Made by a program: the position numbers and the translations under genes | Shown: positions 13,286 to 26,546 of the stretch, piece by piece | Numbering within the stretch: the stretch's first letter is position 1 | Layout of the letters: the number at the start of each line of letters is the position of its first letter | Source: Triglochin maritima | Taxonomy: Eukaryota; Streptophyta; Magnoliopsida; Alismatales; Juncaginaceae | Length of the DNA: 64,000 nucleotides | Direction of reading: 5' to 3' | Assembly (NCBI GenBank): GCA_963682175.1 | Contig: OY821786.1 | Coordinates: forward strand, 28,294,501-28,358,500 | Notes under the pieces: model-generated | Told to the model about the DNA's origin: nothing | Database searches by the model: none | The model's input: only the letters and a program-made list of their open reading frames with translations

Positions 13286-14300
13286 CTAGATAATTAGGGG
13301 GGGGGAATCTAGATCCCTACCTACTCGACAAAACCCTAACTTCTTCCCCTATTCTGTCATCCATCTTCTAATTTCGTCACTCGCGTCTAACCTCTTTGTT
13401 GTTGACTCCGCCCCGTCGTCGTCCACGCACTGTCTCACCCTCTCACTACCCCCACCTTGTCGTCCCAAGTCCACACAGACCACCTCCTTGCCGCCCCCAC
13501 TAAGTGCCGACCACCTCCGCACCGCCCACCTTCTCACCGCCCCACCTCGTCGTCCCAAGTCAGCGCTGCACACGTATATTTTTAGATTTAGTTTTTTCAG
13601 TTTTAAAAAAAATGTGTTTTGGAATGATGGTTTATTGGGAACGATAGATGTGATTTTGGTTTGTTTGGATATAAACACAGATGATGTTATCAGTTTAGGG
13701 AGTTAACAATGGTTGTTTTGTTTTGGATTTGTACTAAGTGTGTGTTTGTTATTGAAGTGATTTCAAGTATAGTGTTGGTTTGTTGGGTGATTTGAGTGTG
13801 TTGTTGGTGTTCTTGAGATTTGATGAATTTCTTGAGAGTTGAGATCCAAAGTAGGAGTCTAGTTTGTGTTTTGATTTAATTGGGAGGAAGTGTGGTCTTG
13901 TCAAGATGCTGATGTCGAGCCAATGTGGGTGGTTGTTTTTGGTGTTTTGGGTTTGATTAGAAAAATGGGTTTTCTTTGTGTGGATTTTGTTGTGTTACTT
14001 ATGTAACAATAAATAGTTTTTTTCCTGAGTTCGATTGACTTTTTCGGCTTCAAATTCGGATTCGATAGAAGAAATGGTGTTTTGCTCGATTTGGTGGTAA
14101 AAATGGTTGATTTTTTCATTATTGTGATGCACCCATTTTAGAAAACTTTTTTATTTGTTTCAGTGAAATTCATCATTTCTTTTTTTCCCGTGGGATATGA
14201 GCACCACTAAATTTTGATTGTGCTTTGGATTGTGTTGTTTGTCATGATGCACAAGTATGATATTGAAGCTTGGGATTAAATTGGAGTGGCAGAGTGTACT
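13286..14300. other. CACTA 5' non-coding region
   Basis: A run of nine G (13297-13305) is followed by a C-rich segment (13310-13560) and a T/G-rich segment (13570-14300) that looks like leader and first intron of the transposase gene. No coding match was found. Confidence 0.35.
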
Positions 14301-16659
14301 TGTTAGAACCTAATCCTTTTTAGTGAGGCTACGTATGGTAAGTGGGGGTTTTATGGTTAGGTATGTTTTGGCATGAGAGGCATGGGGTAGGAGTGGGTGC
14401 AGGTAAGGTGGGTATGGGTGAGGTTGTAGGAGGTGAGGTGCACCATGCCTTGGTAGGTGGAGATGTTTGCTTTGGAAGAAAAGCACATCCACACCCACAC
14501 TCACACTTACTCTCTCCCACACTTCCTCTCTCAACTCAAACCTTCTCCCCTCCCACCACATCTCAACTCTCCTCTTCACGTCGGCGACCTGTCCTATCGG
14601 AGCTCCGACCAGCAGCGACGCCAACAAGCAAGGAGGCAGCAAAGAGTGATAGTGGTGGTTGCTTGAAGAAGTGAGGCTGACGTGGTGCAAGGCGAAGGAA
14701 GTGGTTGTGCATCTTGGTGCTCTGGAGGTGCGAGGTTGCTGACCGGAGGTGGTTGTAGGCGAGCAACGGTGAGCTCCGACGATCTCAAGAAGAGGTATGC
14801 CAGGTTACATTTTTTGCTGACACAAGGCATGTGAGGGGTTTTGGCTCGTTGTCGGGCAGCCAGAGGCCTCGTCGGTGATGAGGGTCGGCCGGGGAGCTGG
14901 GTGTCGGTCAGGCACGGCGCGGAAATGCCTAGACGATTGCTGGCGGAGCTCAGATGTAGCCAAGCATAGTCAGGGATCGGTCGACCAATGCCTTGTCGAC
15001 GGTCGACTGGATGTAGATAAGTCGGGGCATGAGAAGTCCCTGATATTTTCAGTCCAATGGGTTTTCCCTTGCGTCCAACTGTTACATCATTTATTTAGTT
15101 TTATCTGGCACGGTGCAAGGTGAAGGAAGTGGTTGTGCGTCTTGGTGCTTCAGATGTGGTTGCAAGCGAGCACCGACGATCTGTAGAAGAGGTATGCCAA
15201 CTTACATTCTTTTGATCACACAAGGCGTGTGTGTGTGGGAGGGAGGCGGAGTTGGTTCATCGTCGGGCGGTGGAAGGCCTCGTCGGCGATGAAGGGAAGC
15301 CAGGGTGTTGGGCGCCGGTCGGGCATCGGCGGACGCAGCGAGGCAACTCTTAGGCGTTGCCTGGTGTAGCCATGCATAATCTAGTACCGGTCGACCGATG
15401 CCTTGTCGATGGTCGACCGGATGTAGATAAGTCGTGGCATGAGAAGTCCCTGATATTTTCAGTCGGAAGGGTTTTCCCTTGCGTCTGACCGTTACATCGT
15501 TTGTTTAGTTTTATACTGGCCAGTACCTTCCCAACGGCCAACTTCCCATAGACTTTGTTTGACCGATTCACTTAAGTTCTAGCTCGAGTGTTCGACCAGC
15601 CTCTGCTTTTGTTCGAACGTTTTCCTATTCGTAACAAAACGGTCTACCACTTTGTCAGTATCAATCGACTGTTGGTGTCCAGATTTGAGTTCTTGTAATT
15701 TTTATTTTGTCGAATTGTTTCCTCGGAAACCCGTATCCTCGCTTCGTGCGTGAGCTGGGAGGTGATGGTAGGTGTGATGATCACGCCTGCCCAGGTATCG
15801 TCGAGTGAGCGTGTGTACCAAGTGTCGAACTACTTCTTTGGAAACTCGTGTCCACGCTTCATGCGTGAGTCGAGAGGTGATGGTAGAAGCGATGATCGCG
15901 TCTGCCCATGGACCGTCCAGCGAGCGTGTGTATCCAAGTGTCAAACTGCTTCTTCGGAAACCCGTGTCCTCACTTCGAGCGTGAGCTGAGAAGTGACGAT
16001 GGGTGCGATGATCGCGCCTGTCCAGCGACCACCGAGTGGAAGAGTGTGGATGCTTGGTACACGTGCCACCTTTGTATTTATAAGCTTTGGTATGACATAG
16101 TGCATTTCATTGAGTCATTGTAGGTAGTAGACCCGAGGGATCGTGATTCCAATGGATCGAGATGACCGTCTGACCCTTGTGTCGGTGGAGATGGCCGTCC
16201 AGACTTGTTCCGGCGGGGATGGCCGACTGGGTTGTGGCATGACTCGGAGGGTATGGCCGACTAGAGTGACGACTCTGGTGGGAGTTGTGGCCTTAGGACC
16301 ACGAGATCATATCTGTATCTATGACTTGAAAGTACGAGCGATCCTCACAGAACCGACGTAATTAGTATTAGTCGCGAGTGGGGGTGTGTCACGTACTCTC
16401 CGCAAGACTGTGTGTGCCTGCAATAGGTGCCTTCAGGGGACCCGATATTGTTGGTGGGATAGTTGTCCATTATTGCCCTTGAATGGGGAACATTTTCCTT
16501 GTTTGTACCTTCATTCCATGTGACAGTAGTACGATAGGTTGGTTGCATTATACATTCGTATATTTTATAGGTGGACTTGGTATATGGAGTTTTCATTATG
16601 AAAACTCAGACATTTTATCATGTTGCATTTCAAGGTTCGATAGGTGCTGAGTGGGTGGC

Positions 16660-19412
16660 TGTTGATACGTTTTAATTAACCGCAAGTGCACGTCTGCGTT
16701 GAAGCGGTGGCAAATACGGGTCGATCCACATGGAGGTGTGTCGACTTTAGTTTGTTCGAAGGTGAGTGGGAAAGAAAAGAGAGAAAGATTGATTACACTA
16801 AACTACACTAAAATGCAAAAGAAAATGGAATATAAGCAATAAAACTAAACCCCATGGGGGTAGAGAAAAGAGTGTGAATACAAAGATATGTGTATGTGTG
16901 TATGTTCAATCAAGCTTATTACAACATGTAGTGCATGAAAATCATACAACTAAATCTAACTTTGCCTCCACATGAAATAAGATAACTCAATATCATTAAA
17001 ACATACAAGACAATAATTGGAATGAAGCTAAATGAACTCATGTATAAAGACCACACCCCACTATGCCTCCACATGAAATAAAATAGGGCATTATCATTAA
17101 AACATACAAGGCATTAACCAAGGTAAATGCAACAATAGCATATGCAACTACAAGTCATGTTTCCTTTATCAATTCCATCCATATCCTCACATTATCATTC
17201 CCCATAAAATAGGTCCACTAATCTAAGCATAAGCTAAGCTTCATTCAAGAGCATTAGCATATCAAAGACAATAGTGAAATCTCATTAGATGGTTATGGAA
17301 ATCATATAAGGCTCAAGGGATTAAGATAACACACACTAAATATATCACATGATCATATCACATATTTCTCCACCCCCCAAATAGGGATGAAACTACTCAC
17401 TACTCATTACACTAACTACATTAACAAAATAAAATATTATACTGAAATGAAATTAACCTAAGTGATGCATTGCATACATTGCATCATATGTCTTTCATTT
17501 AGATTACTTTTATATCAATAAATGCTACTAAGGTATGTGTTTAGTCTTATTTACAGAATACAGGGACCTGAATGCAAATTACCCACATCCCGAGCATAAA
17601 CGCGTGCAAAAGGCTCATTTCTATCATAAAGACCAAGCTCAAGATTATCGGGTTACGAATGGAAATGTATCCAAGCATAAAAGCATTCAAGATCTAATTA
17701 CAAAAAGAACAAGGACTTAAGCACAAAAGTAGCCGGGGATTTAATTGCAAAAAGACAAGGACCTAATTGCAATTAAAGCACCAAAATATTATCTTGGAGA
17801 AAATCTAAAGAAAAATCAATGTGGATCTCCAAATATATGAAGGAATTAATCCGGAGCTCAAAAGAATGGAAAGAATCAATCCAGACGCGCAAAGGAGGAT
17901 CAAATCATACCATAAACATTCAACCAAAGTCCGGACAAAATCAGAACATTATGTGCGGCATTTCCGCCGCACCATACCTTCCATCTGCGGCGATTTCACC
18001 GCCCCCTTAGCGATCCGTGTGCTCCAATTTTGTCCAGTCGTGTCTGGACACGTGTACTCTCCAATTCTATACTTAGGTCTCTTGTAACAACTATAAATAG
18101 CCCCGAGAACGATGTTAGAAGGGTCCTTGGCCTTAGACCTAGTTTTTAGTTGTTATTTTTATTTGTAGTCTTTACTTTAGTAATAAAATTCTGTCTTTTA
18201 TTTCTTGTTTTTACTTTTCTTTTGTAATGCCTCTAGGACCCATTCTTCCTCCCTCTATGAGTTTCTAACTCTTTTCAAAGGGTGGAGGTGACGGATTTAG
18301 GGTGAAGAGAAGATGAATAAATGTTATTATTTTAATTTCGTGATTAGTATATTTTGATTACTTGAGTTTATGTTAAATCATTTATCATGTAATGCTTCAT
18401 AACGAACATGATTTATTATAAGTTTCTGAATTCTCTAATCTAAATCTTAAATCTAAAACCTCCACCCGACGGAATTCACCTCTTTGTTCTTGTTTTAGTT
18501 TTATTTGTTCTTGTTTCTTGCTTTAGATAATAAAAACCAAAAATCTCAAAACCCCAATTTATTCTTCTCTCATTCTTTCCCCCAATCGAAATCACACTAA
18601 TAACAAATCTCTCTCTCCTTGTGTTCGACCCGTATTTGCCACGTCTTCATTGACGCCGTGCACTTGCGGTATAAATTATAATTCTCATCACTAAGCAAGC
18701 AAGAAATATTAAAGAAGCTAAAAGGAAAGGAAAGTAAAACTAAAGAAGCATGCAAGAATTAAAAGACAAGATTAAAAGAAACTAAGAACAATTATTTTAT
18801 TAAAATGACTCACATTGAAGGTAACACTCTTCTCCACCTTGAGTTTTGCTTCAAGGCTTACTCCAAGTAGAGAGAATGCCACCAAGCAATGGGTAGAATA
18901 CAATCGAGGAGGAGGAGTTTTATTTATAGCCATAGAAAAAGGTAATCCGGGACAATCCCCCGGTATGGGACTAAATACATACTAATACAACACCCGACCA
19001 AGTCTTATCGGGTTTGGATCCAAATGGACCGCTACTTGGCGGTCTATAAGTGTTGGATCGAGTCTGGATTTTGGTGGCTTGGTTCTAGATTGATTTCTTG
19101 GTGTTTGATGAACCTAATTCGATTGTTGTTGGTTGGGCCGGGATTTAATTGCCAAAATACTTCTCATGATGGTGTGGAGTTTCCTGATTTACACATTGGT
19201 CCTTTAGGCTTTCATCCGGGTCCTTCCCTCTTGCATTTCAGTCCTCAAGTCTTGCAACTCAGTCATTTTCCTTGCTTCTATGTCCTTTTATGCCTTTTCT
19301 TCTCAATCTTGTTTATTCCTAAAACTCAAACATAAAACTCGTTACGTAGCATTGTTTAGGCTCAAGATAATGGATATAAGACACAAATATATGCATGATA
19401 TGATGTCAATAA
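16660..19412 (-). mobile_element. Athila/Tat-like LTR, antisense, itself interrupted by a solo LTR
   Basis: It starts tgttgatacg and carries accgcaagtgcacg near its edge, as do the LTRs at 17463 and 60854. It is flanked by gtggc at 16655-16659 and 19413-19417, read as a 5 bp duplication in the host gypsy LTR. The right edge is uncertain by about 4 bp (tgatgtca, then ataa). No internal coding region is present, so it is a solo LTR. Minus sense is inferred from comparison with 60854-64000. Confidence 0.65.
17463..18690 (+). mobile_element. Solo LTR (1228 bp) of an Athila-like element, TSD ctaag
   Basis: It begins TGATGCATTGC and ends ATTCTCATCA, with perfect 5 bp duplications ctaag at 17458-17462 and 18691-18695. 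Read in reverse complement it corresponds to the LTR at 60854-62122, sharing the accgcaagtgcacgg edge, the gcggcgattccgccgc palindrome region and the gcatcatatgtctttcattt edge. No internal sequence remains, so it is a product of LTR-LTR recombination. Confidence 0.88.
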
Positions 19413-19642
19413 GTGGCAACCGAGGACGAGTGGACCCGGGACGGATCTTCCAATATCTCATCTTAGGTTGTTATCTTTGTATGTAATATGTCATTTCCTT
19501 ATCTTGATGTAATCACATTACGAACCTCTTTTGTAATGGTGCACCTTGATGAATGTTATTTGAGTAATTTCCATTTTCTTCCTGGTCTTATGAAATGTGA
19601 CATTTCGTTTAAAAGTTTCCATTTTTTCGTGGACGTTACAGC

Positions 19643-19656
19643 TTGGTATCAGAGCA
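19643..19656 (+). other. Primer-binding site (initiator Met tRNA type)
   Basis: ttggtatcagagca immediately follows the LTR end at 19640. It matches the 3' end complement of plant initiator methionine tRNA, which primes reverse transcription in many LTR retrotransposons. Confidence 0.85.
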
Positions 19657-19777
19657 AGCCGGTTCTAATGTACTCATCGAAAAAAACACCATTAGGAGTA
19701 GTTGGATAGAATTTTGCATTTCTTTAAGTAGATCATGCATGCGTAGTTAAATTGATTTAGTGTCTTGGTTGTGTCAG

Positions 19778-22221
19778 ATGCCTCCGAGAAGCGTGAGACC
19801 CGCACCACGCCCTAGTGGGCGAGTAGTGGCATGGCAGACGACCCTTACGGAGACCATCACCTCTTTGGTACGGTCGAGAGGCTCTGTGAGTTCCTAGAGT
19901 GGCAGGCGACCCTTACGGAGCTGGCAGGAGTGGGAGCAATGCACGAGAGATTGATGCGTCAGCATCCACCTGCCTTCGAGGGTGGAATTGACCCAGAGGT
20001 AGATGAGGACTGGGTTTTCAAAATCCAGAGGATCTTCCGGGTGATCGGATAATTCCTAGAGATGAAGGTGGATATGGCCACCTTTGTGCTGAGCGGTTCA
20101 ACGTCCAATTGGTGGAGAGCTACGTCCAGTGTGGTGTTCTGCGACAGGGAGGACGTGAGTTGGGAGGAGTTACTGGAATGTTGGGGGACGTGCAACTGGC
20201 CGTTTCAGAGGAAATCCGGGCAAGAGGCCCCATATTGAAAGAGGAGGTACACACCGACCTGAGGTGTGCAAGGCTTGTGGCAGGATTCACCGTAGACGGG
20301 ATTGCTTTTTCCGTTCTGGGGCCTGCTTGGGATGCGATCTGCAGGACACTACATTTGAGAGTGCCCTAACAGGCAAGGCAAACCCAGTAGGAGACCATGA
20401 CCACCAGTTGCAAAAGAAAGAGGAGTCAACCGACCCATTGCACCACCAGAGTAGAGAATGAGAGGTGGACGAGTCTTCACTATCCAGGCTGAGGAGGCAA
20501 AGAACACCAACACTGTGGAGGAAGGCACACTTTATACTGGTGGGCACGTTGCTAGAGTTCTATTTGATTGTGACGCTACACATTCCTTCATTTCAGAGAA
20601 GTTTGTGGGCGTGCCCTTGTGCAATTGACTGCCGGTTTGGAAGTCAGTACGCCCATGGGAGAGATGGGCATTATAGGGAGCTTCCTCCCCAACACCATAG
20701 TTGTTTCGAGAGACCAAGATTTTCCTGTAGATCCGGTCTTGCTACTGATGGAGGACTTTGATGTCATACTGGGGATGGACTGGTTGTCACAATACGACGT
20801 TCGAGTCTTTTTCCGTGAGAAGAATATCCTAATCCCAAGGAAGGACCAACATGATGTGCTGATCGGGGGAATGAAGAGCAGAGGTGGTCGAAACATTGTT
20901 TCCGCAGTGAAGGCTCAGAGGTGGTTACACAAGGATTGTAGGGCTTTCTTCTCTACGCTGGTTGTTCTAGATCCTGAGGCGAAGAGTATGGAGGACATAA
21001 AGGTGGTGCGGGACTTTCTAGAGTTGTTTCTCGCTGATATAATCAGCCTACCACCACGCTGAGAGATTGAGTTTGGCATCGAGTTGGTAGCTGGTGCCAC
21101 TCCACAATCGAAGGCTCTATATCGGATGACACTTGCAGAGTTGGTTGCGTTGAAGAAGAAGTTACAAGAGTTGTTGGATGTTGGGTTCATCCAATCTATT
21201 ATCTCACCTATGTGAGCACCAGTGCTTTTCGTGAAGAAGAATGATAGGTTGCGGATGTGCATTGACTACCAAATGCTGAATAAGGTTACTGTCAAGAACC
21301 AACACCCTTTACCCAGGATAGAGGACCTCTTTGACCAGTTGCAGACATCGAATTTTTTCTCCAAGATCGATTTGCGATCATGCTATCATCAGTTGAGGAT
21401 CAAAGAGGAGGACGTCCAGAAGATAGCTTTCCGGACTCGGTAAGAGCACTATGAATTCCTAGTGATGCCGTTTGGATTGTGTTGGCTTTTTGGCCTTAAT
21501 CCTTGTTTTGATTATTTAATCAACCTAATCTTAATCATAAGAATGTAGAGTAGCACACATATTGCATTGCATATATATTGCATGTGCTAACCTCTACAGG
21601 TGATCAAGACTCATGGAATGAAGGAAATCAAGTCAAGACTCATGGAAGGAAGGAAATCAAGTCAAGACCCATTTCTACACTCCATAAGCCTAAACTATAC
21701 ACACTTGATCAATTACTCATCCTACTCAAAGTGTGCTCAATTAGAGAGTGAATCCCACTCAGTTACAAAGTTTGTCAAAAGAGTATATAGACTTCGGTGA
21801 GAGTCCGAAGTGATCCTTCTCGGATTGTGAGAAGAGGATTCCAAGCTCGGCGAGGGTTGTTCGCGAGTTTGACGGTTGTAAGGCGTTGTCTCCAGGCCCG
21901 GAACGGGGAGCAGATAGTGAAGTCGTCGGCAGAGCTCGCGGAGTCGAGCGGAGCTTGCAAGAGAGGACTAGGCCCGGGTGGGGTGCCGAACCTCTATAAA
22001 ATCCCCGAGTCGATTTGTGATTTGCATTTTTCTTTCTCTACTTGTGTATTTGTTTATCCCGCTGCGCATTTGATTGCTTAATCAAGTAGAGAATTAGGAT
22101 TAGCCATTAATTGTGGACCCATAGACCCACACGATCCTACAGATTGAAGAATGCACTTGTAACATTCATGGACCTGATGAACAGAGCATTGAAGCCATAC
22201 CTTGACGGTTTCGTCATCGTC
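19778..22221 (+). pseudogene. Gypsy (Tekay-like) gag-protease-RT relic
   Basis: Translation follows the better preserved relative at 48099-51566. Seen in order are an N-terminus MPPRSVRPAPRP, gag blocks MRQHPPAFEGG and [11 protein letters not shown], a jump to a knuckle-like region CKACGRIHRRRDC, protease GHVARVLFDCDATHSF (catalytic DSG changed to DCD), [20 protein letters not shown], and reverse transcriptase [19 protein letters not shown] and [14 protein letters not shown]. About 100 gag residues are missing, and there are several stops and frameshifts. A Copia solo LTR splits the RT at 21480; RT resumes at 22142 ([18 protein letters not shown]) and ends abruptly at 22221, where CACTA sequence takes over. 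It is non-functional. Confidence 0.88.
21480..22141 (+). mobile_element. Copia (Sirevirus-like) solo LTR, 662 bp, TSD gattg
   Basis: It starts TGTTGGCTTTTTGG and ends CACGATCCTACA, with duplications gattg at 21475-21479 and 22142-22146. Edge sequences and the ttctcggattgtgagaagagg block match the LTRs at 34050 and 37235. It lacks the central segment of about 675 bp that carries all CGGTCGACCG motifs in those LTRs. Confidence 0.88.
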
Positions 22222-24512
22222 CTAAGGATTGCATGTTAACTGGAAACAAGATGCAAAGAATGGCATCTTTGACCGATGTGGGTTGTCAAGATGGTCACAA
22301 GGAGTAGACAAAGAAGGTGTAATCTGGAAAAAAAAAACTCCGGCTAAGGTGCTGAGGTATTTCCCATTGATTTTAAGACTACATAGGTCGTACATGAATA
22401 ACGATGTGGAGAAAAACATGAGGTGGTATTCTTAAAAGAGAAAAGATGATGGTTTTCTTTGTTATCCTGCCCATACGCTTATGTGGAAGCACATGAACAA
22501 AACCTATCCGGATTTTGCTACAGAACCAAGAAATATTAGGTAGGGTTTGGAAAGCGACATGTTTAGTTCTTTTGGTACAATGTCATCAAGTCACAACACA
22601 TGACCAATGATTTTGATGCCTTATAATCTACCACCTTGGTTGTGCATGAAACAACCTTATTTCATCATGTCTTTGTTAATTCTTGGTCCTCAAGCACCAG
22701 GAAATGACATCGATGTGTACCTACAATAGTTAATTCAAGACTTGAAAATATTATGGAATGAAGGAACCTACATACAATTCACATTTGAAAGAGAATTTCA
22801 AGATGCACGGGGTGTGTTGTGGACAATAAATGATTTTTCGGCATCCACTGATTTTTTTGTTGGAGTACAAAAGGAAAATTTGCTTGTCCAGCATGCAATA
22901 AGGATACATACAATATTCGATTGAAGCATGGACGAAACGAATCCTTCATGGGTTACAAAAGATGGCTTCTGGGAGATCATCGTTGGTGTCGGGATAGGAT
23001 TTTTTTTATGGAAACCAAGACTTTCGCATTGCATCGTCTGTCTTATCGGGAAATGAAGTGTTGTTGTAGCTCACCGGTTATGAAGACATTCAGTGTGGAA
23101 AACTGTTACCGTCCATGCATAGAAAACAGAGAAAAGATGTAGAAGAAGTGAAACTTCCTTATGGTTGGAATCTTCTTCTTCGACATAATATAAATGTTAT
23201 GCATACAGAGAAGAATGTATGTGACAACATATTGAATACTTTGTTGAAAACCGACAAATAAAAAGATTATCAGAATGCTCAGATGGACCTACAAGAAATG
23301 GGTATTCATCCAGAGTTACATCAAGGGGAATCAACTAAAGGCAAGGGTCTAGAATCTTCATTCGTCTTGTCGAATCAACAGAAAGATATATATTCTTTAA
23401 GGTGTTGCATGACTTAAAGGTTCTTGATCGTGCAATATCAAGGCAAGAGTAAAGTTGAAAGAGAGAAAGATTTCTGGTTTAAAAGTCATAATGATAACAT
23501 ACTTACACAACAAATGCTTCCTCTTGCTCTTCGGAAGGTATTTGATGCATATATTTGTGGCGTTATTGTGTCACTCTCTTCATTTAAAGGGGGATTTGTA
23601 GTCAAGTAATTGATGTACAAGAAATGAAAAGGTTGAAGGATGAAATAGTTGTTACTCTTTGTCATCTCGAGCGTATCTTTCCCTCGGGATTTTTCATGAT
23701 CATGATGGATCTTCCTATACATTTAGTTGATGAAATTTTATTAGGTAGACTAGTGTTTTACAGAATTATGTTGGAAACAAAAGTAAACCTAAAGGATCCA
23801 TCGTCGAAGGGTACTTGGTAGAGGAGTGTTTAACATTTTGTTCTCGTTATTTGGATGATGTGGTGACAAAATTAACACGTGAAGAGTGGTAAAATGATGG
23901 AGAACCTTTGGGGCAAAGAGCTCATTTTTTGGATCGCGTTTTTTAGAGCAAGCTCATCATTATGTACTATTCAATCTTGATATTGTGGCACTGTATCTAG
24001 ATCTCTATTTGGAAGAAATATCTTCAAGTGAAAGGAATTTGAATCTTCATCAACTAGAAAAATGCACAGTGATTTGTTCGAGACTTGGTTTTGTGAGTTC
24101 GTGAATCAAATACGTGCTCAAACGAGTCCAGATGTTACAAAAAACTTGAAATGGTTAGCAAGAAGTCCAACAACTAAGGTTACATATTATGATGGATATT
24201 GTGGAATGGATACAAGTTTCATACAAAAAGTATGGAGAGTACACGAAAAACCCAACATAGTGGCATTGCCATGTCAGCCGAAACATTTAGTTATTCAAGT
24301 AGTAGGGATCGAAATCTCATATTTGATGTCATTAATATTATGGTACTTTGGATGAAGTGATTGAGTTATCCTACGACCCTAGGTTGAAGATAGTGTTGTT
24401 TAAATGCACATGGTTTGACGAGTCAGGGAAAGATCGAATACAAGTTGATAAAAATGAATTTACTTCCATCCACATGTCCCAAATGAAGCACGATAAAGAT
24501 CGTTGAAGATCC
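22222..24512 (+). pseudogene. CACTA TNP2-type transposase relic
   Basis: Pieces in three frames follow the plant TNP2 transposase in order: TPAKVLRYFPLILRLHRS, DDGFLCYPAHTLMWK, YPDFATEPRNIR, YNLPPWLCMK, LGPQAPGNDIDVYLQ, DARGVLWTINDFSA, then a DUF4218-like part (VVTLCHLERIFPSGFFMIM, EGYLVEECLTFCSRYLDDV) and a DUF4216-like part (LARSPTTKVTYYDGYCGM, VLFKCTWFDESGKDRIQVD). Many stops and frameshifts rule out function. The 5' exons are absent: the relic begins at KDCML, fused to gypsy RT at 22221/22222. It catalysed transposition in the intact element. Confidence 0.88.
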
Positions 24513-24702
24513 AATTCAACCTAATTAGCACGTTGTATTGAAATATCGACCTAGAGCTTAGTTTGGTGATTAGGTAATGTATTAATTTTGTTTGTTATAT
24601 GTTATCTGTTTTCTTTTTGGAAAAAAAGTATGTTATATGTTATCTATTATGTTAATTAAGTCCTTATGTTTGTTAGCAATTTTTGTATATGTTATATAGG
24701 CA

Positions 24703-26546
24703 TGCCTCCACGTAGGCGCATTGTTAGTACCCGACATGCAGCCAATCAAGTTGAAGATGAACCACAAGCACTTGATCCACATCGTGATGTCATTGAGGTG
24801 GTTAGGCCTCACGAAGTGGAGGGTATACCAGCAGAGGTTCGAGGTGAACTGGATAGAGACCAGGAGACAACAGTGGTCCTTGTGGCCACTCTAGACAACA
24901 GTGAAGGTAACATTGTGTTAAATTTGATATTAATATCTAATTTCATGTAAATTTAATGAATATTATGTTCTTGCTTTGTAGGACAAACGACTAGTTGCTT
25001 TGTATGGCCAACTAGAGGGGTTGAACTTATTCCTTCTCCTGGTCATCAGTTTCAAGTCCAATTGAATGAGGACTTAGTCCTGGTTGGACCATGTGGAGAG
25101 AAGTTGAACGCGACATTGACATTGTTAGCCAAGCAGCCTGAGTGTTGGTCGCTTCATATTAAGATGCAACATCAAATTCATCAAGCATTTATAAATTCAT
25201 GGGATCTTCTTGTTGTACGTTTTTGTTTATTTGTTTTAGATTTAATACATCAACATTTATATGATGTACTAACAAATGTTTATACGTTATTCGTAGGATC
25301 ATTTTGATTTGGGGAATTGTGTAAATGCTTGGCACTACTGCTTTGAAAAGATCAACGGTTTTTTGAGAGATTACTGATACTTGATAAAGAAGAAATACTG
25401 CACGTCTTTGAAGACCAATGAAGAGTGTCTTGCATATTTGACCTCGAAAGGTGATCCACGAGTGCATCCCGACCAATTCAACATTCAGTATGATGAATGG
25501 AACACTAAAAATACAAAGGTATTAATATTTTTGGTCTTTAAACATTTGATTTGTACTTCTAATATCACATCTTAAGCTTAAACTATTTTCATTAATTGTA
25601 GAAAAATTCATTAACGAACAATATTAATGGCAGCCGTAAGAAGATGAACCACAAGATGGTATCAAAATCCTTTGTGAACAAGGCAAAACTTCATGTAAGT
25701 TTTAATGTTATTTAGTTATTTTAATTTTTTGTTTCTAATACATAATTACACAAATATGGATTTTTCACGTTCTTTATTATTGCATCCTAATTAATTCACA
25801 TTGTTTGATTTTTATTAAAGAATTAGATGGATGAAAACCAAATCAACTCCTCTCACCAAAATTGAGAAGATGGTTCTGTGTTATACAAATCAACCAAAAA
25901 TGGTACGTTTAAACTTTTTACAAGTCTAAATTAAGTGTTAGTTTGAACTTTAAAATATTCGTAAGTCTTGGAAATCTTTTTAGGTTGAGATACAAGAATT
26001 GGCCTGTCAAAAATTGAAACAACAGACATTGTCTCAAGAGCAAGGTGAGTGTTCTACGTTAAAAGCTCGCGAGGTGATCGAGAAGAAGATACTAGAAGAA
26101 GTCTTGGGAAAGGAGAAGGCAGACCATGCTCATGGTGCTGGTATTGGAGCCTACAAGATACGCAAGACGTCGAGTGGTCAACATAGCAGTGCTCACATGG
26201 ATCATTTTCAGACAAAGATTTCACAGTACGTATCAATTGTAAGTGATACTTAACTTCGTAGGTTTATTTTACAAGTTCATTATATGTAAAATAATATTAA
26301 AATGCATTGCAAGAGGAGCACGAGAAGTTGAAGGCTCAAGTCGCTAAATTGATGGCGACTTGGTTTGGAGGAGATCAGGTATATGTACGATGAATGTGTA
26401 ATTTGTTGTTTTAATTTCCTAAAATAATATATATGTTTCATATTGCTCAAGCAATCAAAATATTTTTTTTACAGAGTGATGACATCGATACGTCTTCTCA
26501 GCACGAGGATGAACCATCGACGGATCCGACTTCTTCTGAGCCATAG
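24703..26546 (+). pseudogene. CACTA TNPA-like protein (Transposase_24 type), multi-exon relic
   Basis: It starts MPPRRRIVSTRHAANQV at 24703, preceded by an acceptor-like tatag. Coding blocks with plausible GT/AG edges continue: 24979-25215 (TTSCFVWPTRGVELIPSPG, then a basic block ending INSWDLL), about 25298-25517 (DHFDLGNCVNAWHYC, with an in-frame TGA near 25375), about 25603-25695, 25984-26240 (VEIQELACQKLKQQTL onward) and 26310-26375. It ends DEPSTDPTSSEP with a stop at 26544-26546. This layout is that of the plant Ptta/En/Spm second protein, which binds subterminal repeats. Exon edges are approximate. Confidence 0.7.

Larger units (their letters stand above)
14301..19640 (+). repeat. 5' LTR of a gypsy element (Tekay-like), interrupted at 16660-19412
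   Basis: The LTR starts TGTTAGAACC at 14301 and ends GGACGTTACA at 19640, directly before a primer-binding site. Its parts (14301-16659 and 19413-19640) resemble the solo LTR at 41853-44034, including the aaacccgtatcctcgcttcgt segment near 15728 and the gtgcctgcaatagg segment near 16428. Diverged ggtcgacc motifs occur near 14979 and 15387. The 3' LTR is missing: the element is cut off inside reverse transcriptase at 22221. Confidence 0.75.
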
